64,000 bases of DNA from an uncultured Bacteroidales bacterium (GCA_902776955.1 CACYSG010000017.1:1-64000); one strand, 5' to 3'; numbered from the stretch's first letter, positions 44,780 to 53,811 are shown. Notes: generated by a model from the sequence alone, not told the origin. Numbers and translations are program-made.

Positions 44780-45301
44780 ATGATGGAAAATGAGAGAATA
44801 GTGTTGCGCCCGTGGCGTGAGAGCGATGCCAAAGCTCTCTATAAGTATGCTTCAGATCCTGATGTGGGAACCCGCGCCGGTTGGCCACCGCACAAAAGCG
44901 TGGATGAGAGTTTGGAAATTATCCGCACAGTGTTCAATAACGATACCACGTGGGCCATCGAGTGGAAAGAGACAGGCGAGGCCATCGGAGCGATTGGTTA
45001 TGGCCCCTCGTGTGACTGCAACCTTCCCGCCCGCGATGGCGAGCCCATTACGGGGTATTGGATTGCCAAACCTTACTGGAATCAGGGTATCTGTACCGAA
45101 GCCTTGTCGCTGATGCTTCGCCACATCCGCGAGACGACCGATATCCCGTCGCTCATCAGCGGCCATTTCGTTGACAATCCAGCCTCGGGCCGTGTGATGG
45201 AAAAATGCGGTTTCGCCGCTACCGGCGAAACCGTCATTGATGAAAACCAGTATCAGGGCAAAGACCGCCCTATCAGAGTGCTGAGGCTGGTGCTTGCCTG
45301 A
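44780..45301 (+). CDS. RimJ/RimL-type GNAT N-acetyltransferase
   Basis: About 173 residues. It starts MMENERIVLRPWRESDAKAL, the typical beginning of Acetyltransf_3 (RimJ/RimL-like) proteins. YWIAKPYWNQGICTEALSLM (about 95-114) is the acetyl-CoA-binding motif, and DNPASGRVMEKCGF is the family's C-terminal signature. It acetylates amino groups of small molecules or protein N-termini; substrate unknown. ATG 44780 or 44783 is preferred to the GTG at 44774. It is convergent with the DUF362 gene, 15 nt away. Confidence 0.87.
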   Translation: MMENERIVLRPWRESDAKALYKYASDPDVGTRAGWPPHKSVDESLEIIRTVFNNDTTWAIEWKETGEAIGAIGYGPSCDCNLPARDGEPITGYWIAKPYWNQGICTEALSLMLRHIRETTDIPSLISGHFVDNPASGRVMEKCGFAATGETVIDENQYQGKDRPIRVLRLVLA

Positions 45302-45316
45302 ATTTCACTTCATTTA

Positions 45317-46405
45317 TTACTTCTGGACGAAAGGCTTGAGACCCTTGGCGGCCTCGGCGGCGGTGATGCGCTTGCCGCCGTTGTCCAGGTCGATGAGGAT
45401 GTAGCGGTCATGGCCCATGCCCAGTTCCTTCATGTAAGACAGCTGGCGCAGGCCGTGGCGGCTCTCGATGCGCTCCAGCATGTCGTGGTGCTCCTCGGCG
45501 GTCATGGCGTAGATGATGTCCACGCAGGCCTGATCGATGGCGAGCAGGTCGGTCGACGAGAGGATGCCCACGTTGGGCGTTACAACTGGTTCAGCCTCAA
45601 GGCCCTCACAGTCACAGGATACCGACATGTTGCGCATCACGTTGACGTAGGTCACGTGCTGGCCGAAGTAGTCAATGCTGGCCTTGGTCGATTCGGTCAT
45701 GCGCTCCATGAATTCCTCTTCCTTGATGTCCCACTGGTCGTCCTGGCCGGGGGTCGTGTGGATCCAGGCCTTGCCGATGCGGCCGTCGGCACAGCCGATG
45801 CCGATGTTCTTGTTCGAGCCTCCGAATCCGCCCTGGGTGTGGCCCTTGAAGTGGGTGAGTGCCACCATCGAGTCGTAGTTCTTGATGTGGCTGCCCATCG
45901 ACATCTTGTCAAACCACTTGCCGCCGATGACGGGCAGCGTCACGGTATCCTCCTCGTCAAGGATGTCCACAGGGCAGAAGGTCCAGCCGTTGACCTGCAG
46001 CGTCTTGCGGTGCAGCTCGGTGGTGTAACGGTCGCCCTCGTAGTAGGTGTTGGTCTCGATGATGTGGGCTCCCTTCAAGTCCTTCTCGATGAGGGCCTTG
46101 ACCCATTCGCGCGGAATGATGTTGGGGCCGTTCTGCTCGCCGGTGTGCAGTTTCACACCCACGCGTCCCTCGATCATCTTGTTCACTTGTTCGTAGGCCA
46201 TGATCAGGCCTTCGGCGCTAAGGTTGCGGGTAAAATACACCACTGCCTCGTCGCCCGTGCGCTGGTCGTAGGGCAGATACTTGTTGCCGTCGGTGCCGGC
46301 TGTCGGTTTCTCATTCATTTTCTCGTCGTTGTTTGGTGATTGGGTGGAGCAACCGGTCATCATTATGCCGATGAGCAGTGCCGTTAATAGAAGTCTGATG
46401 TTCAT
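45317..46405 (-). CDS. DUF362-family lipoprotein
   Basis: The 362-residue protein has a lipobox MMTGC (Cys at about 19). The DUF362 core is recognisable by VGVKLHTGEQNGPNIIP, THFKGHTQGGFGGSNKNIGIGC and DLLAIDQACVDIIY. Related proteins often carry ferredoxin-type clusters, but the CxxCxxC clusters are not evident here, so this is the cluster-less exported form. Function unknown; cell-envelope location is predicted. A TAACTTTG box lies at 46437-46444 and a hairpin-terminated small transcript lies further upstream. Confidence 0.82.
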   Translation of the reverse strand: MNIRLLLTALLIGIMMTGCSTQSPNNDEKMNEKPTAGTDGNKYLPYDQRTGDEAVVYFTRNLSAEGLIMAYEQVNKMIEGRVGVKLHTGEQNGPNIIPREWVKALIEKDLKGAHIIETNTYYEGDRYTTELHRKTLQVNGWTFCPVDILDEEDTVTLPVIGGKWFDKMSMGSHIKNYDSMVALTHFKGHTQGGFGGSNKNIGIGCADGRIGKAWIHTTPGQDDQWDIKEEEFMERMTESTKASIDYFGQHVTYVNVMRNMSVSCDCEGLEAEPVVTPNVGILSSTDLLAIDQACVDIIYAMTAEEHHDMLERIESRHGLRQLSYMKELGMGHDRYILIDLDNGGKRITAAEAAKGLKPFVQK

Positions 46406-46436
46406 AATCGTTGAGGTTTTGGAAAGTTGCTGCTTG

Positions 46437-46444
46437 CAAAGTTA
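46437..46444 (-). promoter_or_regulatory. -7 box (TAACTTTG) for the DUF362 gene
   Basis: It matches TAnnTTTG on the minus strand, 31 nt before the DUF362 start. No clear -33 element is visible. Confidence 0.45.
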
Positions 46445-46479
46445 CTGATAATAATTGATTTTTTGGAACTTAGTGCCAT

Positions 46480-46533
46480 AAAAAAAGCGCCTCGTCTCAC
46501 GACGAAGCTGCCTTGCTAGGAAAAAAGTATCAT
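46480..46533 (-). ncRNA. Candidate small RNA or attenuated leader (~54 nt)
   Basis: On the minus strand a perfect promoter (46541-46572) is followed after about 25 nt of AT-rich sequence by an 8-bp hairpin (46489-46508, GTGA loop) and seven T (46480-46486). This is a strong intrinsic terminator with no open reading frame between. It is either a very short RNA gene or a leader that attenuates transcription of the DUF362 gene 74 nt further on. The rest of the 397-nt spacer (46406-46802) holds this, the DUF362 -7 box and the promoter of the exported protein gene. Confidence 0.5.
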
Positions 46534-46540
46534 ATTGACG

Positions 46541-46572
46541 CAAAGGTAAGTACAATCATGGAATTGTGCAAA
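46541..46572 (-). promoter_or_regulatory. Promoter of the short terminated transcript
   Basis: On the minus strand TTTG (46569-46572), 20 nt and TACCTTTG (46541-46548) match the Bacteroidales consensus exactly. Confidence 0.65.
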
Positions 46573-46740
46573 TGTTTTGAACAAAAAATACTGTTTATGT
46601 CAATAAAAAAGTGTGAGAATTATTGATTTCGGGAAAAGTAGTGCTAATCGAGGGGGATAAATACGTGTTTTCAATATCGCCATTGCCGGCAAGAGAATAA
46701 ATCACGTTATTTAACGATGATGGTTAAAAGTTGCGCATTT

Positions 46741-46773
46741 GTTGTTACATACAATGATTATTTTATACCTTTG
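46741..46773 (+). promoter_or_regulatory. Promoter of the exported adhesin-E-like gene
   Basis: GTTG (46741-46744), 21 nt and TACCTTTG (46766-46773) lie 29 nt before the ATG at 46803. Confidence 0.55.
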
Positions 46774-46802
46774 CCCCATCAAATCATACAGTATTAAGAA
46801 AA

Positions 46803-47252
46803 ATGAAGAAATTATTTATCACTCTCGTGGCGCTGATAGCGCTATTCATGACTGCTCCTGCAGCCCATGCTGCCGATTGGTTCACTGTGATGTCCTCGGG
46901 CGGCGAAACAATCTCAATTAATACCGATATTTCAACCAACGACCAGGGCGTGAGCTATTTGGTGTGGGCGCGCAACACGTTTGATGTACCCGAATCGCGT
47001 GCTGCCTATACCTATGAGCGCGGTTATGACAAGACTGTAGCCTACAAGTTGACGCTCTATAAATTCACCAAGGATTGGAAAAACTTCAATATCGTGCAGG
47101 TGTCGGTTTACGGCGAGGACGGTAGCCTGATTGACCAATATGCCAACCCCGATATGGCCTCTACCGAGAGTGTCGTCCCTGTCGGGTCGCCTATTCAAGC
47201 CGTGGCCGAGAATGCCAAGGTCATCTATATGGATCAGAACAACGTCGACTGA
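46803..47252 (+). CDS. Small exported protein resembling surface-adhesin protein E
   Basis: The 149-residue protein has a clear signal peptide (about 1-23, APAAHA). The mature part is a single beta-rich domain beginning ADWFTVMSSGG, with YLVWARNTFDVPESRA and YKLTLYKFTKDWKNFNIVQV. This layout resembles the adhesin-E-type domain found in many small secreted proteins. Role unknown; periplasmic or surface location is predicted. It is monocistronic with its own promoter and a strong terminator. Confidence 0.65.
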   Translation: MKKLFITLVALIALFMTAPAAHAADWFTVMSSGGETISINTDISTNDQGVSYLVWARNTFDVPESRAAYTYERGYDKTVAYKLTLYKFTKDWKNFNIVQVSVYGEDGSLIDQYANPDMASTESVVPVGSPIQAVAENAKVIYMDQNNVD

Positions 47253-47269
47253 TTAGATAGAGTTTAAGT

Positions 47270-47334
47270 AAAAATTACGCTGATTTAACGAACTGGTTTT
47301 TAACCAGATGACTCGTTAAATCAGCGTAACTTTT
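47270..47334. terminator. Bidirectional terminator, perfect 17-bp stem
   Basis: TTACGCTGATTTAACGA (47275-47291) and its exact complement (47313-47329) enclose a second small hairpin (CTGG/CCAG). A-runs and T-runs flank both sides, between convergent genes. Confidence 0.88.
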
Positions 47335-47383
47335 ATACCTTCTTCAAACTAGCCGCCGCAGTAAGTTCGGCAATCTTGCATTA

Positions 47384-47908
47384 TCAGTCCATCAATTTCC
47401 ACAGGCCAAGCGTCTTGCCCCTGAAGATGCGGTATTCGACTTCATCGAGTTCCATCGTGAATGAGGGCATATCGACTTGGCCGATGATTTCCTTGAGCTT
47501 GCGCACGTTCATCCTCGGGTCTTGAACCCTGCCTAGGGTAACGTGAAGCTTGAAGTCGGATTGCATCTTGCAGCCCTTGCTGTTGAAGTATCGCCTGACA
47601 TCCTCAACCAGTGCCAAGAAATCGTCGGGAGCATCGGTGGTCGTGAGATGGATGACCTGCCTGTGATAGCCCGAGGCAAAGGCATCAAGAGAGTCGAATG
47701 TGATGGTTGGGGCCATCGCCTCGTCGAGGATACTGTTCAGTCCGGGTACAAGGTTCACACCATCGGGTGCGAAATCCAGGAACGCCATCGTGATGTGATA
47801 GTAACCACGTTGCCAGCGGATATCGACGCCGTCCAGCAAGTTTCTCAACTCCCTGAACCAATAATCGTCAAAGGAGATAGGCACTTTGATTTCCAGATAA
47901 CTCTTCAT
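47384..47908 (-). CDS. 2H phosphoesterase (LigT/2'-5' RNA ligase-like)
   Basis: The 174-residue protein has the two catalytic HxT motifs: YYHITMAFL at about 36-44 and FKLHVTLGRV at about 119-128. 2H enzymes act on cyclic phosphodiesters such as 2',3'-cyclic ends of RNA. The cellular substrate here is unknown. It is the last gene of the Crp-to-2H operon, 39 nt after the FMN-binding protein gene, and ends at a strong terminator. Confidence 0.85.
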   Translation of the reverse strand: MKSYLEIKVPISFDDYWFRELRNLLDGVDIRWQRGYYHITMAFLDFAPDGVNLVPGLNSILDEAMAPTITFDSLDAFASGYHRQVIHLTTTDAPDDFLALVEDVRRYFNSKGCKMQSDFKLHVTLGRVQDPRMNVRKLKEIIGQVDMPSFTMELDEVEYRIFRGKTLGLWKLMD

Positions 47909-47947
47909 GGTTACTCGTGTTGTCCCTGGATAGCTGGGATTGGATGA

Positions 47948-48397
47948 TTAGCGACGTTTTACAGAAGTTTTCTTCTTACCGGACGCTTTCTTCTTGGAAG
48001 AAGTGGTCTTTGCCTGTTGCAGGCCCATCTGGATATTCTGTATCAGGGCTTTGCTGCTGTAGGTGGCACCGGTAGCGATATCGGGCTCCAGTTTCTTGGC
48101 CTGGGCCACGGTCTTGCCGATGTATTGCGGGAAAATCTTCTTGGTGGCGCGGTTGAAGTAGCTGGGTGTCTCCTGGTTCTCGAGGGCCTCGATATTCTCG
48201 ATGACACCGTTCTTAATCGTGATGTTGAGAGGGGTGGGGCCGTTATAGCCGATTACCTTGTTGGCGATGTCGCCAGTGTAGATGACCTGCGTGGTGTTGG
48301 CGGCCGCCTTCTTGGTGGATTTCTTGGTACGGGCATCCAGTGTTACTGTGCCGGCGATGAGCAGCATGATGGCTGCGAAAATCAATGTCTTTTTCAT
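47948..48397 (-). CDS. Exported FMN-binding-domain protein
   Basis: The 149-residue protein has a signal peptide (about 1-22). One FMN-binding domain spans about 36-130: GYNGPTPLNITIKNG, LENQETPSYF, and PDIATGATYSS with the Thr that carries covalent FMN in RnfG/NqrC-like proteins. The last ~20 residues are a Lys/Arg-rich tail. The basic stretches at both ends may contact the membrane or peptidoglycan. It may be an extracytoplasmic electron carrier; the partner is not evident. It lies 48 nt after the MurU-like gene. Confidence 0.82.
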   Translation of the reverse strand: MKKTLIFAAIMLLIAGTVTLDARTKKSTKKAAANTTQVIYTGDIANKVIGYNGPTPLNITIKNGVIENIEALENQETPSYFNRATKKIFPQYIGKTVAQAKKLEPDIATGATYSSKALIQNIQMGLQQAKTTSSKKKASGKKKTSVKRR

Positions 48398-48445
48398 TGT
48401 TATTTTTCTGTTATTGTTAAGGTCCCTAAGGTCTTTTATGACTTA

Positions 48446-49204
48446 TTATTCCTTGTCTTGAATTCCCAATTCTTTCTCGGCAAGTGCGAGGGTCTCGGGC
48501 TTGCCGATGTCGAGCCACTGGTAGTCGGCTTCGGGATGGTAGCCGTGGATGAGATGGTGCTTGCACTCGTTGATGTAGAATGGCGTGATGGAGAATTTCT
48601 CTCCCTGCTGGCGACGGTAACGCTCCAGATGGGGGAAGATGCGCGGCGAGATGACGTGCAGGCCACCGAAGGCCATTTCGTGCAACTGCTTGTCGGCCAA
48701 CTTCTCGGGGTCAGGCTTGATTTCTCCGGTTGCCTTGTTGATCCAGCCACACAGGCGGTCATTGTCGTCAAGCAGGAAATAGCGTTGCGTCTCGCGCGCC
48801 TTGACCAGGATGGTAGCTAGAGCGTCATGCTCCACATGGTAATCGTAGAACGCCTTCAGGTCCAACGTGCTGATGATGTCGGTGTTGTGCACCAGGAAGG
48901 GCTCGTCACCGTCAAGCCACTGGCGCGCCTTGAGGATGCCGCCGCCGGTGTCGAGCAGCATGCCGCGCTCGTCGCTGATGTGGATATTGAGTCCGAAGTT
49001 GTCGTTCCTCTCCAGGAAGTCGATGATCATCTGCCCGAAGTGGTGGATGTTGATGGTGATGTCGTCAAATCCTGCGGCGGCCACACGCTCGATGACGTGT
49101 TGCAGCATGGGCTTACCGGCAATCTCGACCATCGCCTTGGGGCGGTCGTCGGTCAAGGGCTTGAGGCGTGTACCCAGCCCTGCAGCAAAAATCAACGCTT
49201 TCAT
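48446..49204 (-). CDS. Sugar-1-phosphate nucleotidyltransferase, MurU-like
   Basis: The 252-residue protein has the signature MKALIFAAGLGTRLKPLTDD, the sugar-binding region KPMLQHVIERV, and metal-site residues in VHNTDI and in QWLDIGKPE. The closest functional model is MurU, which makes UDP-MurNAc from MurNAc-1-phosphate and UTP in peptidoglycan recycling. Its start overlaps by 4 nt the stop of the AmgK-like kinase gene, the usual partner, which strengthens the assignment. Rhamnose- or heptose-type nucleotidyltransferases are alternatives. Confidence 0.85.
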   Translation of the reverse strand: MKALIFAAGLGTRLKPLTDDRPKAMVEIAGKPMLQHVIERVAAAGFDDITINIHHFGQMIIDFLERNDNFGLNIHISDERGMLLDTGGGILKARQWLDGDEPFLVHNTDIISTLDLKAFYDYHVEHDALATILVKARETQRYFLLDDNDRLCGWINKATGEIKPDPEKLADKQLHEMAFGGLHVISPRIFPHLERYRRQQGEKFSITPFYINECKHHLIHGYHPEADYQWLDIGKPETLALAEKELGIQDKE

Positions 49205-50667
49205 TGCTTGTCAACGGGATTGAGGGTGCGGTCGTGGTCAGGCTGCTCGCGGTGCGAGAGCTCGACGCGCACATTGAACTTATCGTGGATGTGTTCGGCC
49301 AGGTGTTCGGCGGCATAGACCGAGCGGTGCTGACCGCCCGTACAACCGAAGCACACCATCAGGTCGGTAAAACTGCGCTTCTTGTAGCGCTCTACCGACT
49401 CATCGACCAGGGCATAGACATGCTCCAGCCACTTGTCGATGGTACTTTCCTTCTGCAGGAAGTCAATCACGTTTTGGTCCAGGCCCGTGAATGCCTTGTA
49501 TTTGTCATATTTGCCGGGGTTGTTCAGCGCGCGGCAGTCAAACACGAAGCCGCCGCCGTTGCCCGATGCATCGTGGGGAATACCTTTCTTGTAAGCAAAG
49601 CTCATCACCCTGACGGTGAGCCCCTTATCCTCGCTGACGAAGTCTTTGAGGTTGACCAGCTCGTCGATAACGAGACTCAAGTAGGGATATTGGGTGAACG
49701 GCTTGCCGATGACCAACTTGCGCAGGTTAGCAACAGCGGGAACGATGCTGTTCTTCATGAAGTCGGGCTTTTTCTCGAAGTAGCCGCGGAAACCATAGGC
49801 ACCCAGCACCTGCAATGTGCGAAACAGCACGAACAGACGCAGGTTGTCGTGGAATTCCTTCTCGTCGAGATCGGGCTGGTATTGCTTGAGTTTCTGGAGA
49901 TAGGCATCGACGAGGTCTTTCTTCAACTCGTCGGGATACTTGGCGCGCGACTGCCACACAAACGAGGCCACGTCATAGTAGTACGGGCCGCGACGACCGC
50001 CCTGGAAGTCGATGAACGCCAACTTGCATTCGGCGGGATGGTCGGCATCACCCACGAGCATCACGTTGCGCGACTGGAAATCACGGTACATGAACGTCTC
50101 GCTGGGAATCGCCAGCAGGTCGCGGGTCAGTTTCTCGAAGTCGTTCTCGAGCTTGGCCTCGTTGAAGACGACGCCCGTTGCCTTGAGGAAGCAGTACTTG
50201 AAGTAGTTTAGGTCCCACTTGATGGAGCGCTCGTCAAAGCACTCGGCAGGGTAACAATGGCTGTAGTCAAACCCTTGTGCCCCCCTGAACTGGATATCCA
50301 CCAGGTCGCGCATGGTGCGGCGCAGCAATTCCTTCTCATCGCTGGTGAAGGCGTGAGTCATGGCGCTGCGGCGTATCTTGTTCCACAGGATGTTCTCGGG
50401 TTTCTTGCCCAAGTCCTCCTGGATGTAGGCCATGTGGTCTTCGCTCACGCCATAGACCTCGGGCACCGACAGCCCCTGCTCGCGGAAGTGGCGTGCCATA
50501 TAGATGAACGCATCGTTCTCCTCGCGTGACTCGCCGATGACGCCCACGATGGTGCGCTCGCCGGTCAGGCGGTAGTACTGGCGGTTGCTGCCCGCCTTGT
50601 CCATCAAGGTGATTTCGCTGGGGGCGCTGCCCACAAACTGCTCATATAATTTTCTTAATCTTTCCAT
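49201..50667 (-). CDS. AmgK-like sugar kinase fused to RapZ C-terminal domain
   Basis: 488 residues. Residues 1-330 are an APH-fold phosphotransferase with NRQYYRL at the nucleotide loop, the catalytic MYRDFQSRNVML (about 193-204) and the metal-binding FIDFQGGRRGPYYYD (about 218-232). This is the AmgK/COG3178 type that phosphorylates the anomeric carbon of MurNAc or GlcNAc. Residues about 350-488 match the RapZ C-terminal domain (RVMSFAYKKGIPHDA, FDCRALNNPGKYDKYK, CFGCTGGQHRS), which in E. coli RapZ binds glucosamine-6-phosphate. The fusion could couple amino-sugar levels to kinase activity; that link is inference. It is coupled to the MurU-like gene. Confidence 0.88.
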   Translation of the reverse strand: MERLRKLYEQFVGSAPSEITLMDKAGSNRQYYRLTGERTIVGVIGESREENDAFIYMARHFREQGLSVPEVYGVSEDHMAYIQEDLGKKPENILWNKIRRSAMTHAFTSDEKELLRRTMRDLVDIQFRGAQGFDYSHCYPAECFDERSIKWDLNYFKYCFLKATGVVFNEAKLENDFEKLTRDLLAIPSETFMYRDFQSRNVMLVGDADHPAECKLAFIDFQGGRRGPYYYDVASFVWQSRAKYPDELKKDLVDAYLQKLKQYQPDLDEKEFHDNLRLFVLFRTLQVLGAYGFRGYFEKKPDFMKNSIVPAVANLRKLVIGKPFTQYPYLSLVIDELVNLKDFVSEDKGLTVRVMSFAYKKGIPHDASGNGGGFVFDCRALNNPGKYDKYKAFTGLDQNVIDFLQKESTIDKWLEHVYALVDESVERYKKRSFTDLMVCFGCTGGQHRSVYAAEHLAEHIHDKFNVRVELSHREQPDHDRTLNPVDKQ

Positions 50668-50680
50668 TGCTGTGGTTTTA

Positions 50681-50726
50681 GTTTCTAGTCCCTAGTTTCT
50701 AGTTTCTAGTCCTTAGTTGTTAGTTT
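50681..50726. repeat. Short tandem TAGTTTC/TAGTCC-type repeat
   Basis: The spacer between prfC and the kinase gene consists of repeated TAGTTTCTAGTCC-like units. It is of the same general kind as the other intergenic short-repeat arrays. Confidence 0.45.
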
Positions 50727-50744
50727 TATGTGATGTTGATGATA

Positions 50745-52322
50745 TTAGAATTCGCTGGTGAAGTGGAAGGTGATTTTGGGGAAATCCTGCTGTGCCATCT
50801 GCAGGACATAGTTTGAGTCGGCAAGGAACACGTCGCGGCCCTCGGTGTCGAGTGCCATGAACTGGTGCTTGCGCCTCTTGAAGGCTTCGAGGGCATCCTC
50901 GTCGTCGCTCTCGATCCAGCAGGCCTTGTACAGGTGGATGGGCTCCCAACGGCATTGTGCGCCATACTCGTGCAGCAAGCGGTACTGGATGACCTCGAAC
51001 TGCAGCTGGCCTACGGTGCCGATGATCTTGCGGTTGTTGAACTGGTTGACGAACATCTGGGCCACGCCCTCGTCCATCAACTGCTCGAGACCCTTGTTGA
51101 GCTGCTTGGTCTTCATCGGGTCGGAGTTCTCGATGTACATGAACATCTCGGGAGAGAAGCTGGGCAGGCCCTTGAAGTGCAGGTCTTCGCCCTCGGTGAG
51201 CGTGTCACCAATCTTGAAAATGCCGTTGTCGGGCAGGCCCACGATATCGCCGGGATAAACCTCGTCGATAATTTCCTTCTTCTGGGCCATGAACGCCGTC
51301 GGGGCGCTGAAACGGTAACTCTTGCCGCTGCGCACGTGCTTGTAGTTGCCGTTGCGCTGGAACACGCCCGAGCACACCTTGACAAAGGCGATACAACTGC
51401 GGTGGTTCGGGTCCATATTGGCGTGAATCTTGAACACGAAACCCGTGAACTTGTCCTCGCCAGGCTCCACAGTGCGCTCGATGGCGCTGACGGGGCGGGG
51501 TGACGGAGCAATGCGCACGAAACAGTCAAGCAACTCCTTCACGCCGAAGGTGTTCAGTGCCGAACCAAAGAATACGGGAGCCACCTTGGCATCAAGGTAG
51601 TCAAGCGTGTTGAAGTCGGGATAGACGCCGTCGATGAGCTCGATGTCGGCGCGCAGTTTCTCGGCATCGGCCTTACCCACAGCCTTGTCGATGGCGGGAT
51701 CGTTGATGTCGTTGATATCCACGCGGTCGGTCACGTGCTGCTTGTCGGGCTTGAACAGGCTGATGTTGTGCTCGTAGATGTTGTACACACCCTTGAAGTG
51801 GGCACCGATGTTGATGGGCCAACTCAAGGGGCGCACGTCGATCTTGAGTTCTTGCTCCAGTTCGTCAAGGATGTCAAACGGGTCGCGGCCCTCGCGGTCG
51901 AGCTTGTTGACAAAGATGATGACGGGGGTGTTGCGCATGCGGCACACCTCCATCAGCTTCCTGGTCTGAGTCTCAACACCCTTGGCCACATCGACAACGA
52001 TAATGACGCTGTCAACGGCGGTGAGGGTGCGGTAGGTATCCTCGGCAAAGTCCTGGTGGCCAGGGGTGTCAAGGATGTTGATTTTGTAGTCGCCATAGTT
52101 GAATCCCATGACCGAGGTGGCGACCGAGATACCACGTTGTTTCTCAATCTCCATCCAGTCGCTGGTGGCGGTCTTCTTGATTTTATTGGATTTCACAGCA
52201 CCGGCCACATGGATAGCCCCACCAAAGAGCAGCAACTTCTCGGTGAGCGTGGTCTTGCCGGCATCGGGGTGAGAGATGATGGCAAAGGTGCGGCGGCGGG
52301 TGATTTCGGTTGTCAATGACAT
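50745..52322 (-). CDS. prfC: Peptide chain release factor 3
   Basis: 525 residues, normal length. The G1 motif is [13 protein letters not shown], with [12 protein letters not shown] (switch), [14 protein letters not shown] and [12 protein letters not shown]3-specific regions include [11 protein letters not shown] and [12 protein letters not shown]3 is a GTPase that removes RF1 or RF2 from the ribosome after termination. It lies 25 nt after rfbD within the Crp-headed operon. Confidence 0.96.
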   Translation of the reverse strand: MSLTTEITRRRTFAIISHPDAGKTTLTEKLLLFGGAIHVAGAVKSNKIKKTATSDWMEIEKQRGISVATSVMGFNYGDYKINILDTPGHQDFAEDTYRTLTAVDSVIIVVDVAKGVETQTRKLMEVCRMRNTPVIIFVNKLDREGRDPFDILDELEQELKIDVRPLSWPINIGAHFKGVYNIYEHNISLFKPDKQHVTDRVDINDINDPAIDKAVGKADAEKLRADIELIDGVYPDFNTLDYLDAKVAPVFFGSALNTFGVKELLDCFVRIAPSPRPVSAIERTVEPGEDKFTGFVFKIHANMDPNHRSCIAFVKVCSGVFQRNGNYKHVRSGKSYRFSAPTAFMAQKKEIIDEVYPGDIVGLPDNGIFKIGDTLTEGEDLHFKGLPSFSPEMFMYIENSDPMKTKQLNKGLEQLMDEGVAQMFVNQFNNRKIIGTVGQLQFEVIQYRLLHEYGAQCRWEPIHLYKACWIESDDEDALEAFKRRKHQFMALDTEGRDVFLADSNYVLQMAQQDFPKITFHFTSEF

Positions 52323-52347
52323 GTTATTCTAGTTATTGAGTTTGGGG

Positions 52348-53241
52348 TTAGGTGTTTGGGGTTAGGAGTTGTTTGACGGTTTCCTCAAGGCTATCGAGCC
52401 AGTAGGGGATAGTCACACCAAAGGTGCTTTTGAACTTGGTCTTGTCCAGCACGCTGTAGGCGGGGCGGTGGGCCTTGGCGGGGAACTCGTCGCTATGGCA
52501 GGGCTGCACGTCACAACCCGTGATGCCGGCCAGGCGGTGAATGGCCTTGGTGAAGTCATACCAGGAGATGACACCCTCGTTGCTGAAGTGATAGATGCTG
52601 GGATGCCACTCGTCGGCCGTGATGACGGTAACGATGGCGCGGGCGAGGTCGTGGGCACATGTGGGAGAGCCCACCTGGTCAAACACGACCTTGAGCGCCG
52701 GCTTTGTCTGGCCCAGTGTGAGCATGGTCTTGACGAAGTTCTTGCCGTAGGGCGAGTAGAGCCATGCGGTGCGCAGGATAACGGCATCGCCATCCAAGGA
52801 GTCCATCAGCAGGCGTTCACCGTCGAGCTTAGTGCGACCATAGGCCGACTGGGGGTTGGTGGGATGCTCCTCGACGTAGGGGGTGCAGGCCTGTCCGTCA
52901 AACACATAGTCGGTCGACACGTGCACCATGCGGGCGTCATGCCGTTTGGCAACACGGGCGAGGATACCGACGGCCTCGGCATTGAGTTTTGAGGCGGTGG
53001 CTTCATCATCCTCGGCAGCGTCAACGGCGGTATAGGCCACGCAGTTGACAATGACGGTGATCTCATGCATGTCCATGATGAGCTCGACGGCGGCCTCGTC
53101 GGTGATGTCAAGCTTGACGATGTCGTCACCGGTCACATCGGTGAAGATAGCATGAAAGCGCGCGTCGTCGGCCAGCACGTTGCGCATCTCGTGGCCCAAC
53201 TGGCCGTTTGCGCCTGTGATAAGTATATTGGTCTTCTTCAT
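52348..53241 (-). CDS. rfbD: dTDP-4-dehydrorhamnose reductase
   Basis: The 297-residue protein starts NILITGANGQLGHEM (NADPH-binding) and contains VNCVAYTAVDAAEDD, STDYVFDG (about 109-116), and the catalytic YGRTKLDGE (Tyr and Lys, about 133-141). It reduces dTDP-4-keto-L-rhamnose to dTDP-L-rhamnose for surface polysaccharides. The other rfb genes are not in this window. It lies 3 nt after the DUF4924 gene. Confidence 0.95.
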   Translation of the reverse strand: MKKTNILITGANGQLGHEMRNVLADDARFHAIFTDVTGDDIVKLDITDEAAVELIMDMHEITVIVNCVAYTAVDAAEDDEATASKLNAEAVGILARVAKRHDARMVHVSTDYVFDGQACTPYVEEHPTNPQSAYGRTKLDGERLLMDSLDGDAVILRTAWLYSPYGKNFVKTMLTLGQTKPALKVVFDQVGSPTCAHDLARAIVTVITADEWHPSIYHFSNEGVISWYDFTKAIHRLAGITGCDVQPCHSDEFPAKAHRPAYSVLDKTKFKSTFGVTIPYWLDSLEETVKQLLTPNT

Positions 53242-53244
53242 TGA

Positions 53245-53811
53245 TTAATTGTCGTTGAGGTCGTCGCCGAACAGCGGCTTCTCCTCATCGCGCTTGAAAT
53301 AGGCGGCAAGCATGCCGATGAAGTGGGAAATCTGGCTGATAGCGGCAGCGGTGTCTTGGGTAATCTCTTTGCCTTGCAGGTGGAGCATCATCACGCCGTA
53401 AAGCGCGTTGAAGCACGTTTCCAGCTCGCCGGGACGCTCGGCCTCGGGAAGGGTGGCGCGCAGCTGGACGATATAGGGCAATGTGCGGTAATAATCGGCA
53501 TGATAGTCGGGGAAACGGCCCTGGTCGGCCAGCAACTGCGAGTGCAGGTCGTTCAGGCGAATGAGCACGTTGTGGCACACACGGATGTGGCCGCGCTCGG
53601 CAACGCCTTCCATTTCCATCATCTGGATGAGCGACTCGTACCATTCCCTGATTTCGTGGCGGGTTTTGTCATCAACGTCATAGCGCGCAATGACGGTCTT
53701 GTCAACGATGTTGATGTCCAGTTTGCAGGCACGCAAGATGTCCTCGACCTGCCACAGGTAGAGGAGATACTCGGCGATGTTCTCGTTGCGTTTCTGTTGA
53801 GCGATAATCAT
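53245..53811 (-). CDS. DUF4924 family protein
   Basis: The 188-residue, mostly helical soluble protein begins MIIAQQKRNENIAEYLLYLW, the hallmark of DUF4924, found widely in Bacteroidetes. Function unknown. In related genomes as I recall it is often next to rfbD, as here (3-nt gap). No catalytic motif can be seen. Confidence 0.85.
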   Translation of the reverse strand: MIIAQQKRNENIAEYLLYLWQVEDILRACKLDINIVDKTVIARYDVDDKTRHEIREWYESLIQMMEMEGVAERGHIRVCHNVLIRLNDLHSQLLADQGRFPDYHADYYRTLPYIVQLRATLPEAERPGELETCFNALYGVMMLHLQGKEITQDTAAAISQISHFIGMLAAYFKRDEEKPLFGDDLNDN

